Assembly (NCBI RefSeq): GCF_020618415.1
Contig: NZ_CP085345.1
Location: 248,001 to 312,000, forward strand
Length of the DNA: 64,000 nt
Origin: Cupriavidus sp. MP-37
GTDB taxonomy: Bacteria > Pseudomonadota > Gammaproteobacteria > Burkholderiales > Burkholderiaceae
Reading direction: 5' to 3'
The notes under the pieces were generated by a model. The model did not search any database, was not told the origin of the DNA, and was given only the letters and a program-made list of their open reading frames with translations. A program made the translations under genes and the position numbers. Shown here one piece after another: positions 27,041 to 35,482 of the stretch. Positions within the stretch are counted from its first letter, which is position 1, and each line of letters begins with the position of its first letter.

Positions 27041-27068
27041 TTGACTTACTTGATATATCACATACTGT
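27041..27068 (+). promoter_or_regulatory. Promoter-like pair upstream of the OFA carrier
   Basis: TTGACT (27041-27046), 16-base spacer, TACTGT (27063-27068). The -10 region overlaps a short palindrome ATAC TGT GTAT that could bind a repressor. It is the best sigma-70-type match before the carrier at 27267. Confidence 0.45.
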
Positions 27069-27172
27069 GTATCCCATCGCCGCTCCTAAGTTCGAGAGAG
27101 AGGTGAGGGCGGAGACCTCAGGTCGCGTCGTAATAAGAGGCAAGTAAATGCCAATGACATAGGAGACATGAA

Positions 27173-27274
27173 ATGCCAGCAGCCACCCCTAAGCTGAGGC
27201 GCAGCGCGACCGCATATTCCACTGCCCTGTCGCAAGTTAATGGCCAATCGTTTCAAGGAGCGCGCAATGAGTAA
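27173..27274 (+). CDS. Possible 33-residue leader ORF overlapping the carrier start
   Basis: ATG 27173 has AGGAGA seven bases upstream. The frame runs 33 codons (begins MPAATPKLRR) and stops at TAA 27272-27274, overlapping the carrier's start ATG at 27267-27269 (ATGAGTAA). This layout suggests translational coupling or leader-peptide control. It has no recognisable domain, and the strong ribosome site may be fortuitous. Confidence 0.3.
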   Translation: MPAATPKLRRSATAYSTALSQVNGQSFQGARNE

Positions 27275-28586
27275 TCCATCGGCAATGGGGCTTGGCGTAA
27301 ATCAGGTCCCGGAAGGCACACGCTGGTTCCAGTTGATCGTCGGGGTGGTCTGCATGATCGCCACCGCCAACATCCAGTACGCGTGGACCCTGTTCGTCCC
27401 GGAAATCCAGGACACCTACGGCTGGTCGCGCGCCAGCATCCAGGTCGCGTTTACCGTCTTTGTGCTGGTGCAGACCTGGCTGGCACCGATCGAAGGCTAC
27501 TTCATCGACAAGTTCGGGCCACGCATGATGGTGGCGTTCGGCGCGGTGTTCATCGGCGCGGCCTGGTGCATCAATTCGCAGGCGACCACGCTGATGGGTT
27601 TCTACGTCGGCGCGGCGGTCGGCGGGCTGGGCGTGGGCTCGATCTACGCCACCTGCATCAACAACGCGCTCAAGTGGTTCCCGGACCGCCGCGGGCTGGC
27701 CGTGGGCCTGACCGCCGGCGGCTATGGCGCGGGCTCGGCGGCGACCATCCTGCCGATCGCGGCGATGATCGAGTCGCAGGGCTTCCAGCACACCTTCCTG
27801 TTCTTCGGCCTGCTGCAGGGTTCGCTCGCGTTCGTGGCGGCGTGGTTCCTGCGTTCGCCCAAGGCGCATGAAGTGAAGGCGTCGAAGAAGCTGGTCCAGG
27901 CCACGCGCGACTACACGCTCAAGGAAGCGCTGTGCACCAAGCTGTTCTGGCTGATGCTGGTCATGTTCGTGCTGGTCGTCACCGGCGGCATGATGGCGGT
28001 GGCCCAGCTGGGCGTGATCGCCAAGGACCTCGGCGTGAAGGAGTTCCAGGTCGACCTGCACTTCTTCGTGATGGCCGCGCTGCCGCTGGCGCTGATGCTG
28101 GACCGGATCATGAACGGGATCTCGCGCCCGCTGTTCGGCTGGATCTCGGACAACATCGGCCGCGAAAAGACCATGGTCATCGCCTTCACGCTGGAAGGGC
28201 TGGGCATCATCGCGCTGGGCTACTTCGGCAGCAACCCGTACGCCTTCCTGATCCTGTCGGGGGTGGTGTTCCTGGCCTGGGGCGAGGTCTACTCGCTGTT
28301 CTCGGCCCTTGCCGGCGACGCCTTCGGCACCAAGCACATCGGCAAGATCTACGGCGTGCTCTACACCGCCAAGGGCATCGGCGCACTGTTCGTGCCGATC
28401 GGCAACCTGATGATGGAAGCGACCGGCACCTGGTCCACCGTGCTCTACACCGTGGCAGCGATGGACCTGACCGCAGCCTTCCTGGCAGTCATGGTGCTGC
28501 GTCCGGTGCTGAAGAGCCACGTTGCGACGGCCAGGAGCCTGTACTCCAAGGAGACCGCGGCAGCTGGCACGCAAGTACCGGCCTGA
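27267..28586 (+). CDS. MFS transporter, OFA (oxalate/formate antiporter) family
   Basis: A 439-residue, 12-helix carrier. N-terminal helix sequence IATANIQYAWTLFVPEIQDT, the SIYATCINNALKWFPDRRGL stretch and the C-terminal YGVLYTAKGIGAL are typical of OFA/OxlT relatives, which exchange carboxylates such as oxalate and formate. Substrate is not proven. ATG 27267 follows AAGGAG; an in-frame ATG at 27240 lacks a site. It is preceded by a long regulatory region and followed by an excellent terminator, so it is probably transcribed alone and closely controlled. Confidence 0.88.
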   Translation: MSNPSAMGLGVNQVPEGTRWFQLIVGVVCMIATANIQYAWTLFVPEIQDTYGWSRASIQVAFTVFVLVQTWLAPIEGYFIDKFGPRMMVAFGAVFIGAAWCINSQATTLMGFYVGAAVGGLGVGSIYATCINNALKWFPDRRGLAVGLTAGGYGAGSAATILPIAAMIESQGFQHTFLFFGLLQGSLAFVAAWFLRSPKAHEVKASKKLVQATRDYTLKEALCTKLFWLMLVMFVLVVTGGMMAVAQLGVIAKDLGVKEFQVDLHFFVMAALPLALMLDRIMNGISRPLFGWISDNIGREKTMVIAFTLEGLGIIALGYFGSNPYAFLILSGVVFLAWGEVYSLFSALAGDAFGTKHIGKIYGVLYTAKGIGALFVPIGNLMMEATGTWSTVLYTVAAMDLTAAFLAVMVLRPVLKSHVATARSLYSKETAAAGTQVPA

Positions 28587-28640
28587 GTGGAGCAAACACG
28601 GCGCATACGCCAGGCACCCAGGCGTCTCGCCACGGAACGG

Positions 28641-28669
28641 GCGGGCTTCTTCGGAAGCCCGCTTTTTTT
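28641..28669 (+). terminator. Intrinsic terminator after the OFA carrier
   Basis: Perfect 9-base stem GCGGGCTTC / GAAGCCCGC with TTCG loop and seven T (28663-28669), 54 bases after the carrier stop. Confidence 0.92.
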
Positions 28670-28734
28670 GTCGGGGCGCCCTGTGATAAACGTACGCCTG
28701 TGCCAACCCATCCCGCCCCGTGCGCGAACCCGCC

Positions 28735-29547
28735 ATGTTCCAGGTGCATGCTCCCAGCCCATCGCTGTCGCCCTATGTCGACGGCTACTGGTTCGTGCAG
28801 GACCTGGCAGGCGCCTACGCCGGCAGCGATATCACCACCTGCCCGTATCCGGGCGCGGTGCTGTCGGTCAACTTCGGCCGTCCGAACGCGATGGTGGGCG
28901 GGCCCACCGTGCCAACGGTGTCGCTGCTTGGCTTCCAGTCGGCCAGCCGGCGCTGGCGCTCGTGGCAGGACACGTATTTCGTCATGGCGATGCTGAGCGG
29001 CGCCGGCCTGGCGCGGCTGTTTCCCGGCATCGGGCCTGACTGCAGGGACCAGTTGCTGGATCTGGCCGGATACCTGGGAGACCGGGCCGCCCATGCGCTC
29101 AGCGCCGACCTGAGTGCCGCCTGGATGCCGGCGAAGGTCGTCGCCAGGCTGGAGGCATGGTTGCTGCGGCGGCTGTCTGTGCTGCGGGCGCCGGCGGCGC
29201 TGTCGTCGATGCGCGCGGCCCACGCGCTGTTGCGCCAGGGGCGGCAGGTGCAGGAAGTCGCCAGCCTGATGGCGGTCAGCCGGCGGCAGGTGAACCGCTG
29301 GTTCGAGCAGCAGCTGGGGCTGGGGCCGAAGCAGCTGATGGACCTGGAGCGCCTGCAGCACAGCATCCAGGCGGTCCAGCGCGGCGCGGGCGACGCGCTC
29401 GACGGCTACAGCGACCAGGCCCACCAGATCCGCGCGTGGCGCCGGCGCGTGGCGCAGACCCCGGGCGCCTATGCGCGCGACGGGCAATCGCAGCTGGCTG
29501 CGTCGTTCGCGCAGCGTCCGGCCGGCGCGCCTGCCTTCTACCTCTGA
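28735..29547 (+). CDS. AraC-family transcription regulator
   Basis: A 270-residue regulator with the two helix-turn-helix units of AraC proteins in the C-terminal third (VQEVASLMAVSRRQVNRWFE then LGPKQLMDLERLQHSIQAVQ). The N-terminal part begins SLSPYVDGYWFVQD, as in AraC proteins with the DUF6597-type sensor domain, and has no clear known ligand site. An in-frame GTG at 28720 could add five residues. It lies between a terminator and a dienelactone-hydrolase-like gene and is the only local regulator candidate for the OFA carrier's operator array. Confidence 0.85.
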   Translation: MFQVHAPSPSLSPYVDGYWFVQDLAGAYAGSDITTCPYPGAVLSVNFGRPNAMVGGPTVPTVSLLGFQSASRRWRSWQDTYFVMAMLSGAGLARLFPGIGPDCRDQLLDLAGYLGDRAAHALSADLSAAWMPAKVVARLEAWLLRRLSVLRAPAALSSMRAAHALLRQGRQVQEVASLMAVSRRQVNRWFEQQLGLGPKQLMDLERLQHSIQAVQRGAGDALDGYSDQAHQIRAWRRRVAQTPGAYARDGQSQLAASFAQRPAGAPAFYL

Positions 29548-29639
29548 CCGGCGCGCCCGCGGCGCGGACCAGGACGTCCCAAACGTTCAATACCGCGTGC
29601 CCGCGCGGCGGCATGCTGGCGGCCTGAACGGAGGGAACC

Positions 29640-30401
29640 ATGAACGCTGGACAGCTGCCGCCGGAGCGCGGCTTCGTCAACTACACCGACGGCACCACGG
29701 TCTTCGAAGGCTATGTCGCCAGGCCTGCCGGGCCGGCATCGCGCATGCCGTGCGTGCTGCTGGCCCATGAATGGAGCGGGCTTAACGCGGCGATGCGCCG
29801 CTGCGCCGACCGCTTCGCGGCGCTGGGCTATCTGTGCTTTGCCGCCGACGTGTACGGCAAGGGCGTGCGCGGCGACGAGCGCGGCGACAATGCGCACCTG
29901 ATGGATCCGTTGATGGCGGACCGCCGCTTGCTGCGGCAGCGGCTGCTGGCCGGGTTCGAGGCGGCGCAGCGTTTGCCCGGTGCGGACCCACAGCGGATGG
30001 CCGCGGTGGGGTACTGCTTCGGCGGCCTGTGCGCGCTGGATCTGGCACGCGCGGCCGCGCCCGGCCTGGTGGCGGCGGTCAGCTTCCACGGCGTGCTGCA
30101 GCCACCGCGGCTCGGCCCGCAGGGGCCGATCGACGCCAGTGTCCTGTTGCTGCATGGCTGGGAAGATCCGATTGCTCCGCCCGCGGATGTGCTCGGCATC
30201 GCCACCGAACTGACGCAGGCCGGCGCCGACTGGCAGCTGCATGCCTATGGCCATGCGCGCCATGCGTTCACGTTCGAAGGCGCCGACTTTCCGGAGCGCG
30301 GCATTGCCTATGATGCCGCGGCGGACCGGCGTTCGTGGGCGGCATGCGCGGCGTTCCTGGCGGAGCGCTTCGCGCTGGCCGCGACCGGCACGCCGGCGTA
30401 G
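29640..30401 (+). CDS. Dienelactone-hydrolase-family enzyme
   Basis: A 253-residue alpha/beta hydrolase. The nucleophile is Cys in GYCFGG (about residue 124), with Asp in GWEDPIAPP and His in GHARHAF completing the Cys-His-Asp triad of carboxymethylenebutenolidase-type enzymes. These open dienelactones in chlorocatechol breakdown, but many paralogues have other ester substrates. GGAGGGAACC precedes the ATG. It is convergent with the sigma-factor gene, five bases apart. No aromatic-degradation genes are near, so the true substrate is open. Confidence 0.88.
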   Translation: MNAGQLPPERGFVNYTDGTTVFEGYVARPAGPASRMPCVLLAHEWSGLNAAMRRCADRFAALGYLCFAADVYGKGVRGDERGDNAHLMDPLMADRRLLRQRLLAGFEAAQRLPGADPQRMAAVGYCFGGLCALDLARAAAPGLVAAVSFHGVLQPPRLGPQGPIDASVLLLHGWEDPIAPPADVLGIATELTQAGADWQLHAYGHARHAFTFEGADFPERGIAYDAAADRRSWAACAAFLAERFALAATGTPA

Positions 30402-30406
30402 GGCGC

Positions 30407-30958
30407 TCAGATCGCCTGTTGCCGGGTCAGCCGCGCGCGGCAATGGATGCAGGCGTCGCGCACCATGAAATTCACCAGCGTCGGCGAGACCCCCAGTTCC
30501 GACGCGATTTCCTTCTGCGTCATGCCTTGCAGCCGGCACATCTCGAACGCGCGCTGGGTGCGCTCGGGCAGCTCCGCCAGCGCGCCGGCCAGCGCGCACA
30601 GCGCCTGGCGGTCCATCGCGATGATGTCGGGCGTGGTCGTCGGCGACGGTGCGTTGATGCCTTCGTCTTCGGGCGCCATCCATTTCTGCTCCAGCGTCTG
30701 CCGGCGGTAGGTATCGATGGCAAGGTTGCGCACCACCTGGAACAGGTAGCTGAGCCGGCAGCGGATCGATGGCTCGTCGGCCATGCCGCGCAGGCGCAGG
30801 AAGGCGTCCTGGACCACGTCCTCGGCCTGGTCGCGCGTGCCGACGATGCGCGCCGCGGCACCGACCAGCGCGCGCCGGTTGGCTACGAACAATCCTAGCA
30901 GCGAGTCGCCTGCCAGGACGGGGGAGGGGCGTAGGCCTGGATCGGTCAGGGTCATCAT
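30407..30958 (-). CDS. ECF sigma factor of the iron-starvation (PvdS/OrbS/FecI) type
   Basis: A 183-residue ECF sigma factor. Region 2 reads QAEDVVQDAFLRLRG and LFQVVRNLAIDTYRR; region 4 reads LPERTQRAFEMCRLQGMTQK and EIASELGVSPTLVNF. CAGGAG stands before tandem ATGs at 30958/30955. No anti-sigma gene is linked, as with PvdS and OrbS, which are governed by Fur through their own transcription. A perfect Fur-box-like palindrome lies 50 bases upstream. Four OrbS-like promoters in the locus (before the phosphopantetheinyl transferase, ABC exporter, FhuF and MbtH genes) are its likely targets. Confidence 0.93.
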   Translation of the reverse strand: MMTLTDPGLRPSPVLAGDSLLGLFVANRRALVGAAARIVGTRDQAEDVVQDAFLRLRGMADEPSIRCRLSYLFQVVRNLAIDTYRRQTLEQKWMAPEDEGINAPSPTTTPDIIAMDRQALCALAGALAELPERTQRAFEMCRLQGMTQKEIASELGVSPTLVNFMVRDACIHCRARLTRQQAI

Positions 30959-31007
30959 GGGGGCGGCTCCTGGATTGCTGCAGTGCGGAGGTGTACGGTA
31001 ATACGAA

Positions 31008-31022
31008 TGCGAATGATTCGCA
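31008..31022. promoter_or_regulatory. Fur box upstream of the ECF sigma gene
   Basis: TGCGAAT G ATTCGCA, a perfect 7-1-7 palindrome within AATGCGAATGATTCGCAATA. It matches the Fur-box pattern of Burkholderiaceae siderophore genes and lies 50 bases before the sigma-factor start. Confidence 0.8.
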
Positions 31023-31093
31023 ATAAAGGAAAAGATAACCCAGATGTTACCGAAATTGAAATTAATGTTGGCATTTCGGCATGTGAGAGAAAT

Positions 31094-31118
31094 TAAATTT
31101 CTCTTGTGCGACTTCGTC
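31094..31118 (+). promoter_or_regulatory. ECF (OrbS-like) promoter P1, phosphopantetheinyl transferase
   Basis: TAAA (31094-31097), 17-base spacer, CGTC (31115-31118), the exact form TAAA-N17-CGTC described for OrbS-type sigma factors. Expected start near 31125, ~80 bases before the transferase ATG. Confidence 0.75.
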
Positions 31119-31206
31119 TAGGTGGCGAACCACGGAGGGGGATCAGGTTTTTCCGTGGGACGCCGGATCGCCTAAATCCACGTGGCCGCCATTCGTCTGC
31201 AGTCGA

Positions 31207-31965
31207 ATGGCATGTCGAGATCTTTCCCGTCCCGCATTTCCGCGCCGCATCCCGGCGCCGCTGCCGCACCTGTCGCTGTGGCAGGTGGATTTGCTCGATC
31301 CGGCGCACGCGGCAGCAATCGCCGCGGCCGACTGTCTTTGCCCCGCCGAGCAGGCGCACTGCGCCAGCCTGCGCCAGCCCGCTGACCGGCGGCGCTTCGC
31401 CGGCGCGCGCGTGGCGTTGCGGACCGTGCTGGCGCAGCGGCTGGGTTGCGCGCCGTCCGCGCTGCGATTCCGCCCCGGCAGCCATGGCAAGCCTTATCTC
31501 GACGGGCCCGCGGCACCGGCGTTCAACGTGGCGCATGCGGGCGACCATGCGTGGATCGCGCTGGCGGAGGCGGGCGGAGAGGTCGGCGTCGATATCGAGC
31601 GGGTGGATCCGGAGTTGGGCCTGGCGGCCATGCGCGAGATCGCAGCGCACTGCCTGACGCCGCGCGAGCGCGCATGGCTGGCGCCGCTGCCGGCAGACGC
31701 CTGGCCGCGTGCGTTCTTCCTGCTATGGACCGCCAAGGAGGCACTGCTGAAGGCGCTGGGCCTGGGCATCGCCGACCACCTGCAGCATGTGTCGGTGGTG
31801 GCGGAGGGGCCGGGAGATGGGTTGGGCGGCGCGTGCCGCCTCGCCGTGGTGCCTGAATCCGGCCAGCTCGCCGGGCATGCGGCGGCGCTGGCGCGGATGC
31901 GGTTGTACCGGCTGGCCGCTCCGGACGGCTACGCGGCGGCGATGGCCTGGGTGCCGCCCGCCTGA
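31207..31965 (+). CDS. 4'-phosphopantetheinyl transferase (Sfp/Gsp type)
   Basis: A 252-residue transferase that attaches the phosphopantetheine arm of coenzyme A to carrier-protein serines; it is needed to activate the NRPS proteins of this locus. The magnesium-binding motif GVDIERVD and the WTAKEALLKALGLGI motif are intact, as is FNVAHAGDHAWIAL. The N-terminal ~15 residues are uncertain because ATG 31207 has no clear ribosome site. Its last 37 bases overlap the convergent ornithine oxygenase gene. Confidence 0.92.
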   Translation: MACRDLSRPAFPRRIPAPLPHLSLWQVDLLDPAHAAAIAAADCLCPAEQAHCASLRQPADRRRFAGARVALRTVLAQRLGCAPSALRFRPGSHGKPYLDGPAAPAFNVAHAGDHAWIALAEAGGEVGVDIERVDPELGLAAMREIAAHCLTPRERAWLAPLPADAWPRAFFLLWTAKEALLKALGLGIADHLQHVSVVAEGPGDGLGGACRLAVVPESGQLAGHAAALARMRLYRLAAPDGYAAAMAWVPPA

Positions 31966-33287
31966 GCCGGCTGCGCCATCCAGCGGCGCTCGCCGCCGAG
32001 CGCGTCGTGGAGGTCGCTGGCGATCTCCTCGGCGCGCGCGGGCAGCACCGACAGCAGCGTGTCGCTGAGGCCGTGGCTGCTCTGGCAGAAGCCCTGCAGG
32101 TACACCGGCACCGCCAGCTCCGGCGCCGCCTGCACGCGATAGTTGCGGTCCACGCTGAAGTCGCCCAGGTAGCGCGCCAGCGGCGCCAGCAGCCGGCGAT
32201 GGCTTTCGCGCTCATAGCCGGTGGCCAGCACCACGGCGTCGTAGCGGCGCGTGTCGGTGTCGGGCGGCGCGCCCGGCGCGGTGGCGGCGATGGCCAGCTC
32301 GATGCCGCCGGCGCTGCATTGCGCGGCCTGCACCGCCTTGCAGGTCAGCAGGTTGACGCGGAACTGCCCGCACACCTTCTGCCGGTACAGCATGGCGTAG
32401 ATCTGGTCGATCAGGTTGGCGTCGATCACCGAGTAGTTGGTGTTCAGGTACTCCTCGATCAGCCGGTCGCGGCCCGCTTGCGCCTGCTCGAACACGACAT
32501 CGGTGTAGGCCGGCGCGAAGATCTCGTTGACGAAGGGGCTGTCGTCGGCCGGCTTCAGCGCCGCGCCGCGGATGATCCAGTCCACCTTCACCGAAGGATA
32601 GTTGTCGTGCAGGTCGATAAAGGCCTCGGCGGCGCTCTGGCCGGCGCCGATCACGGCGATGCGCATCGGCTTGCCGCTGGCGCAAGGCTGCGTGCCGATC
32701 CAGCTCAGGTAGCCGCTGTGGTGGGTCAGGCGCGGATCGCCGCGCAGGCCGGCAAACGCCTCCGGGATCCGCGGCGTGCCGCCGGTCGACAAGACGATGG
32801 CGCGCGCCAGCCGCGTGCGCTCGCGGCCCTGCGGATCGACCGACACCACGCGCACGCGCCCGATGCGTCCGCCCTGGCTTTCCGGCTCGATCCGCGCCAC
32901 GTCTTCGCCGTGGCTGCATTGCGCGGCAAAGTGGCTGGCGGCCCAGCGCAGGTAGTCGTTGTACTCCATGCGGCTTGGGTAGAACGTGCGCAGGTTGATG
33001 AAATCGACCAGGCGTCCGTGGCGGTGCAGGTAGTTGATGAAGCTGTAGGGACTGGTCGGATTGCGCATCGATACCAGGTCCTTCAGGAACGAGATCTGCA
33101 TCTCGCTCTGGGCCACCAGGGTATTGCCATGCCAGTGGTAGTCCTGTTGTTTCTCGATGAAGTGCGCGTCGAGCGGGCGGCCGGCCGCGGCCTGCTCCTG
33201 CAGCGCGATCGCCAGGGCCAGGTTGGACGGGCCGAAGCCGATGCCGATCAGGTCATGGGTGGCCGGGGAAATCTCGCGTAGCGTCAT
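31929..33287 (-). CDS. L-ornithine N5-oxygenase
   Basis: A 452-residue flavin- and NADPH-dependent N-hydroxylase that makes N5-hydroxyornithine, precursor of a hydroxamate iron ligand. FAD site GIGFGPSNLALAIAL, NADPH site VIGAGQSAAEAF and the C-terminal VVLATGYE motif are present, along with MQISFLKDLVSMRNPTSPYS, conserved in PvdA-type enzymes. Length is normal for the family (~440). ATG 33287 overlaps the stop of the acyltransferase gene (ATGA), so the two are coupled. It is the last gene of an operon starting at the ABC exporter. Confidence 0.97.
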   Translation of the reverse strand: MTLREISPATHDLIGIGFGPSNLALAIALQEQAAAGRPLDAHFIEKQQDYHWHGNTLVAQSEMQISFLKDLVSMRNPTSPYSFINYLHRHGRLVDFINLRTFYPSRMEYNDYLRWAASHFAAQCSHGEDVARIEPESQGGRIGRVRVVSVDPQGRERTRLARAIVLSTGGTPRIPEAFAGLRGDPRLTHHSGYLSWIGTQPCASGKPMRIAVIGAGQSAAEAFIDLHDNYPSVKVDWIIRGAALKPADDSPFVNEIFAPAYTDVVFEQAQAGRDRLIEEYLNTNYSVIDANLIDQIYAMLYRQKVCGQFRVNLLTCKAVQAAQCSAGGIELAIAATAPGAPPDTDTRRYDAVVLATGYERESHRRLLAPLARYLGDFSVDRNYRVQAAPELAVPVYLQGFCQSSHGLSDTLLSVLPARAEEIASDLHDALGGERRWMAQPAQAGGTQAIAAA

Positions 33288-34354
33288 GGGTTCGGTCCTT
33301 GCTGGGCAGTCGAAGAGGTGGCCGGGGAGGGGAGCAGCAGGTGTTCGCCAAAGAAGCGCTCGCGCAGCAGCATCACCAGCATGGCGCGCTTGTGCGGGAA
33401 GTCGAATTCCTTGACCTTGGCAAAGCCGGCCTTGTCGAGGTTGGCGATCTGGCGCACATGGTCGGCGCGCGGCTCGCCCACGATGCGCTGGGTGCGCGGA
33501 TCGTCGAGAAACTGGTAGTGCTGGATCGCCGGGAACCACGCGGTCAGGAACGCCTTGCCGCGAAATGCCGGCTCGCCGATCAGCACATGCCAGCCACGGT
33601 CGTGGTCGTGCGCGTCGTAGAACGGGGCGATGCGGTTCTCCTTGGCCCAGTACACCTCGAAGTAGCCGAACGGCACGTCCTCAAGCGCGGCGACCAGCGG
33701 GATCATGTGCGGGTCGTCGATCAGCCCCTGCAGGTAGGCGCGGTGTCTGGCCTCGTCGCCTTCCTCGTTCCAGAAGTACGCCACGTCGGGATCGTTCATC
33801 CAGCGGTGCAGCAGCGGCAGGTCGCGCCCGAGCTCGGCGGCGCGCAGCGTCAGGGTCTGGTCCAGCCACGGGATATGGCGCGCGTAGACCACGCCGTGCG
33901 GCTTGGGCGCGCGCTGCGGATGGCGCTTGCCGTCGGTGAGCGTGTAGCGCAGCGGATACGGGCCGGCCGCTGGCGCGAGGTACAGCTCCGGACGCTGCCA
34001 CAGCAGCTCGGCATGGGCCACGCTGCCGCGCACGCCGGACGGGTCGCGCACCAGCACGCCGAGCGCATGCAGCCGTTGCTCGGCCTCGCGCGACTCCAGC
34101 TGCACGCGCAGGGTGCGCGGCGCGCCGTGCGCGAACGCGGCGTCCAGTGCCGCCATCGCCGCATGCGCCAGCGCGGCGGCATCGGCCTCGGTATCTAGCA
34201 GCCGCAGGGCATCGCGATCCAGCGCAAAGCGGACCGGCGCGGCCGCCGCTTGGGTGACGGTCAGGCTGGCGCCGTCGAACCGGCTTTCGCAGCGCAGCGC
34301 GGGGTCCGCGGCGAAGGAAAGGTGGCGGGGGAAGGGAGAGAGCGTAGTCGGCAT
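33284..34354 (-). CDS. N5-hydroxyornithine acyltransferase (IucB/RhbD-like GNAT)
   Basis: A 356-residue protein whose C-terminal ~190 residues are a siderophore-type GNAT domain (LLHRWMNDPDVAYFWNEEG, FGYFEVYWAKENRIAPFYDA, HVLIGEPAFRGKAFLTAWF), like IucB and hydroxyornithine acetylases. The N-terminal half is the partner region common in these proteins. It should acylate, probably acetylate, N5-hydroxyornithine to complete the hydroxamate. Gene order oxygenase-acyltransferase with overlapping ends supports this. The acyl donor cannot be told from sequence. Confidence 0.9.
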   Translation of the reverse strand: MPTTLSPFPRHLSFAADPALRCESRFDGASLTVTQAAAAPVRFALDRDALRLLDTEADAAALAHAAMAALDAAFAHGAPRTLRVQLESREAEQRLHALGVLVRDPSGVRGSVAHAELLWQRPELYLAPAAGPYPLRYTLTDGKRHPQRAPKPHGVVYARHIPWLDQTLTLRAAELGRDLPLLHRWMNDPDVAYFWNEEGDEARHRAYLQGLIDDPHMIPLVAALEDVPFGYFEVYWAKENRIAPFYDAHDHDRGWHVLIGEPAFRGKAFLTAWFPAIQHYQFLDDPRTQRIVGEPRADHVRQIANLDKAGFAKVKEFDFPHKRAMLVMLLRERFFGEHLLLPSPATSSTAQQGPNP

Positions 34355-34415
34355 CGAGGTCCTGTGCAGGCGAAGCGATGGTGGCGGAAGGCGCGCGTGG
34401 TGCTGCCGGTCATGC

Positions 34416-35441
34416 CTATCGAGACGAGGCAGCGGACGCCGGATTTAGATTTGCCGCGAGCGCGTGCGGTCGGCCCGGCAGGGCACCGAATGCCTGCGCC
34501 AGTGCCTCGGCGATGTCTTCCTGCGCCTGCGCGGCATCGGCAACGATATTGCCCATGCGCAGGAACTCGTGGACCATGCCCGCATACTCGCGCACCGTCA
34601 CCGGCACGCCGGCATCGGCCAGCTTGCGCGCATAGGCGTGGCCCTCGTCGCGCAGCGGATCGCACTCGGCCAGCACCAGCAAGGCCGGCGCCACGCCGCG
34701 ATGATCGGGCGCCAGCAGCGGCGCGAAGCGCCAGTCGCCACGGTCGTCGGCATCGCGCAGGTACTGGCGATAGAACCATTCGATGGTCTCCGTATCGAGC
34801 AGGTAGCCCTGGCCGTAGCGCCGGTGCGAATCGGTGTCGGTGTGCCCGCCCAGTCCCGCGTAGCACAGCACCTGCAGGCAAGGCTGCGGCAATTCAGGGT
34901 TGTCGCGTGCGGCCAGTGCCAGCACGGCGCTGAGCGTGCCGCCCGCGCTGTCGCCGCCCACCGCAATCCGGGCCGGGTCCAGTCCCAGCGTGTCGGCGTG
35001 CGCGCCCAGCCACGCCAGCGCGTCGATGGCATCGTGGGCCGCGGTGGGGAAGCGATGCTCCGGCGCCAACCGGTAGGCCACCGACAGCACCGCGCAAGGC
35101 GTGCGCTGCGCCAGCGCGCTGCACAGCGCGGCGTGCGAGTCCAGGCTGCCGACGGTGAAGCCGCCGCTATGGAAATGCAGCAGCACCGGCTGCGCCGGCC
35201 CGTCGCCGTGCGCGCGCGGCGCATAGAGCCGGGCATCGAGTTGTGCGCGGTCGCGGGTGGGGAGCAGCAGCGCTTCCACGCGCGCCAGCGGCTCGGGCGG
35301 CAGGTCCAGCGCGGCCGAGGCGGCGTCGAATTCGCGCCGCGCCTGGGCCGGCGTGAGCTGGTGGATGACCGGGCGCTTGCCGGTCGCGGTGGCGATTTCC
35401 ACCATGTCGAGCAGCGCTTCGAGATCGGGATGCAGTGCCAT
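34416..35441 (-). CDS. Hormone-sensitive-lipase-type esterase in the siderophore operon
   Basis: A 341-residue alpha/beta hydrolase with GDSAGG (nucleophile Ser near residue 167), Asp in ECDPLRDEG and His in MVHEFLRMG. The oxyanion motif reads HSGG in place of the usual HGGG. Sitting between the ABC exporter and acyltransferase genes, it may hydrolyse an ester or lactone form of the siderophore, or act on precursors; the assembly line gives no obvious ester, so the role is open. No signal peptide, so it acts in the cytoplasm. Confidence 0.87.
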   Translation of the reverse strand: MALHPDLEALLDMVEIATATGKRPVIHQLTPAQARREFDAASAALDLPPEPLARVEALLLPTRDRAQLDARLYAPRAHGDGPAQPVLLHFHSGGFTVGSLDSHAALCSALAQRTPCAVLSVAYRLAPEHRFPTAAHDAIDALAWLGAHADTLGLDPARIAVGGDSAGGTLSAVLALAARDNPELPQPCLQVLCYAGLGGHTDTDSHRRYGQGYLLDTETIEWFYRQYLRDADDRGDWRFAPLLAPDHRGVAPALLVLAECDPLRDEGHAYARKLADAGVPVTVREYAGMVHEFLRMGNIVADAAQAQEDIAEALAQAFGALPGRPHALAANLNPASAASSR

Positions 35442-35482
35442 GATCGGTTCGGAGGAGAGGAAGGGCAGCGGCTGGCGGCGCG

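Larger units (their letters stand above)
26225..27172. other. Long AT-richer regulatory region without a convincing gene
   Basis: About 950 bases between the Fic gene (-) and the MFS carrier (+), clearly richer in A and T than its surroundings. It contains five ATGACA-type operator repeats, a sigma-70-like promoter followed ~65 bases later by a strong terminator (candidate small RNA), and a second promoter-like pair. Open frames here (26235-26432, 26842-27147, and 26876-26980 with AGGAGA 11 bases upstream) are short and lack protein-like composition. Confidence 0.6.

Noticed and set aside
26842..27147. 101-codon open frame upstream of the OFA carrier
   Set aside because: Lies within the regulatory stretch, has no ribosome site or protein-like hydrophobic core, and overlaps the promoter-like pair at 27041.
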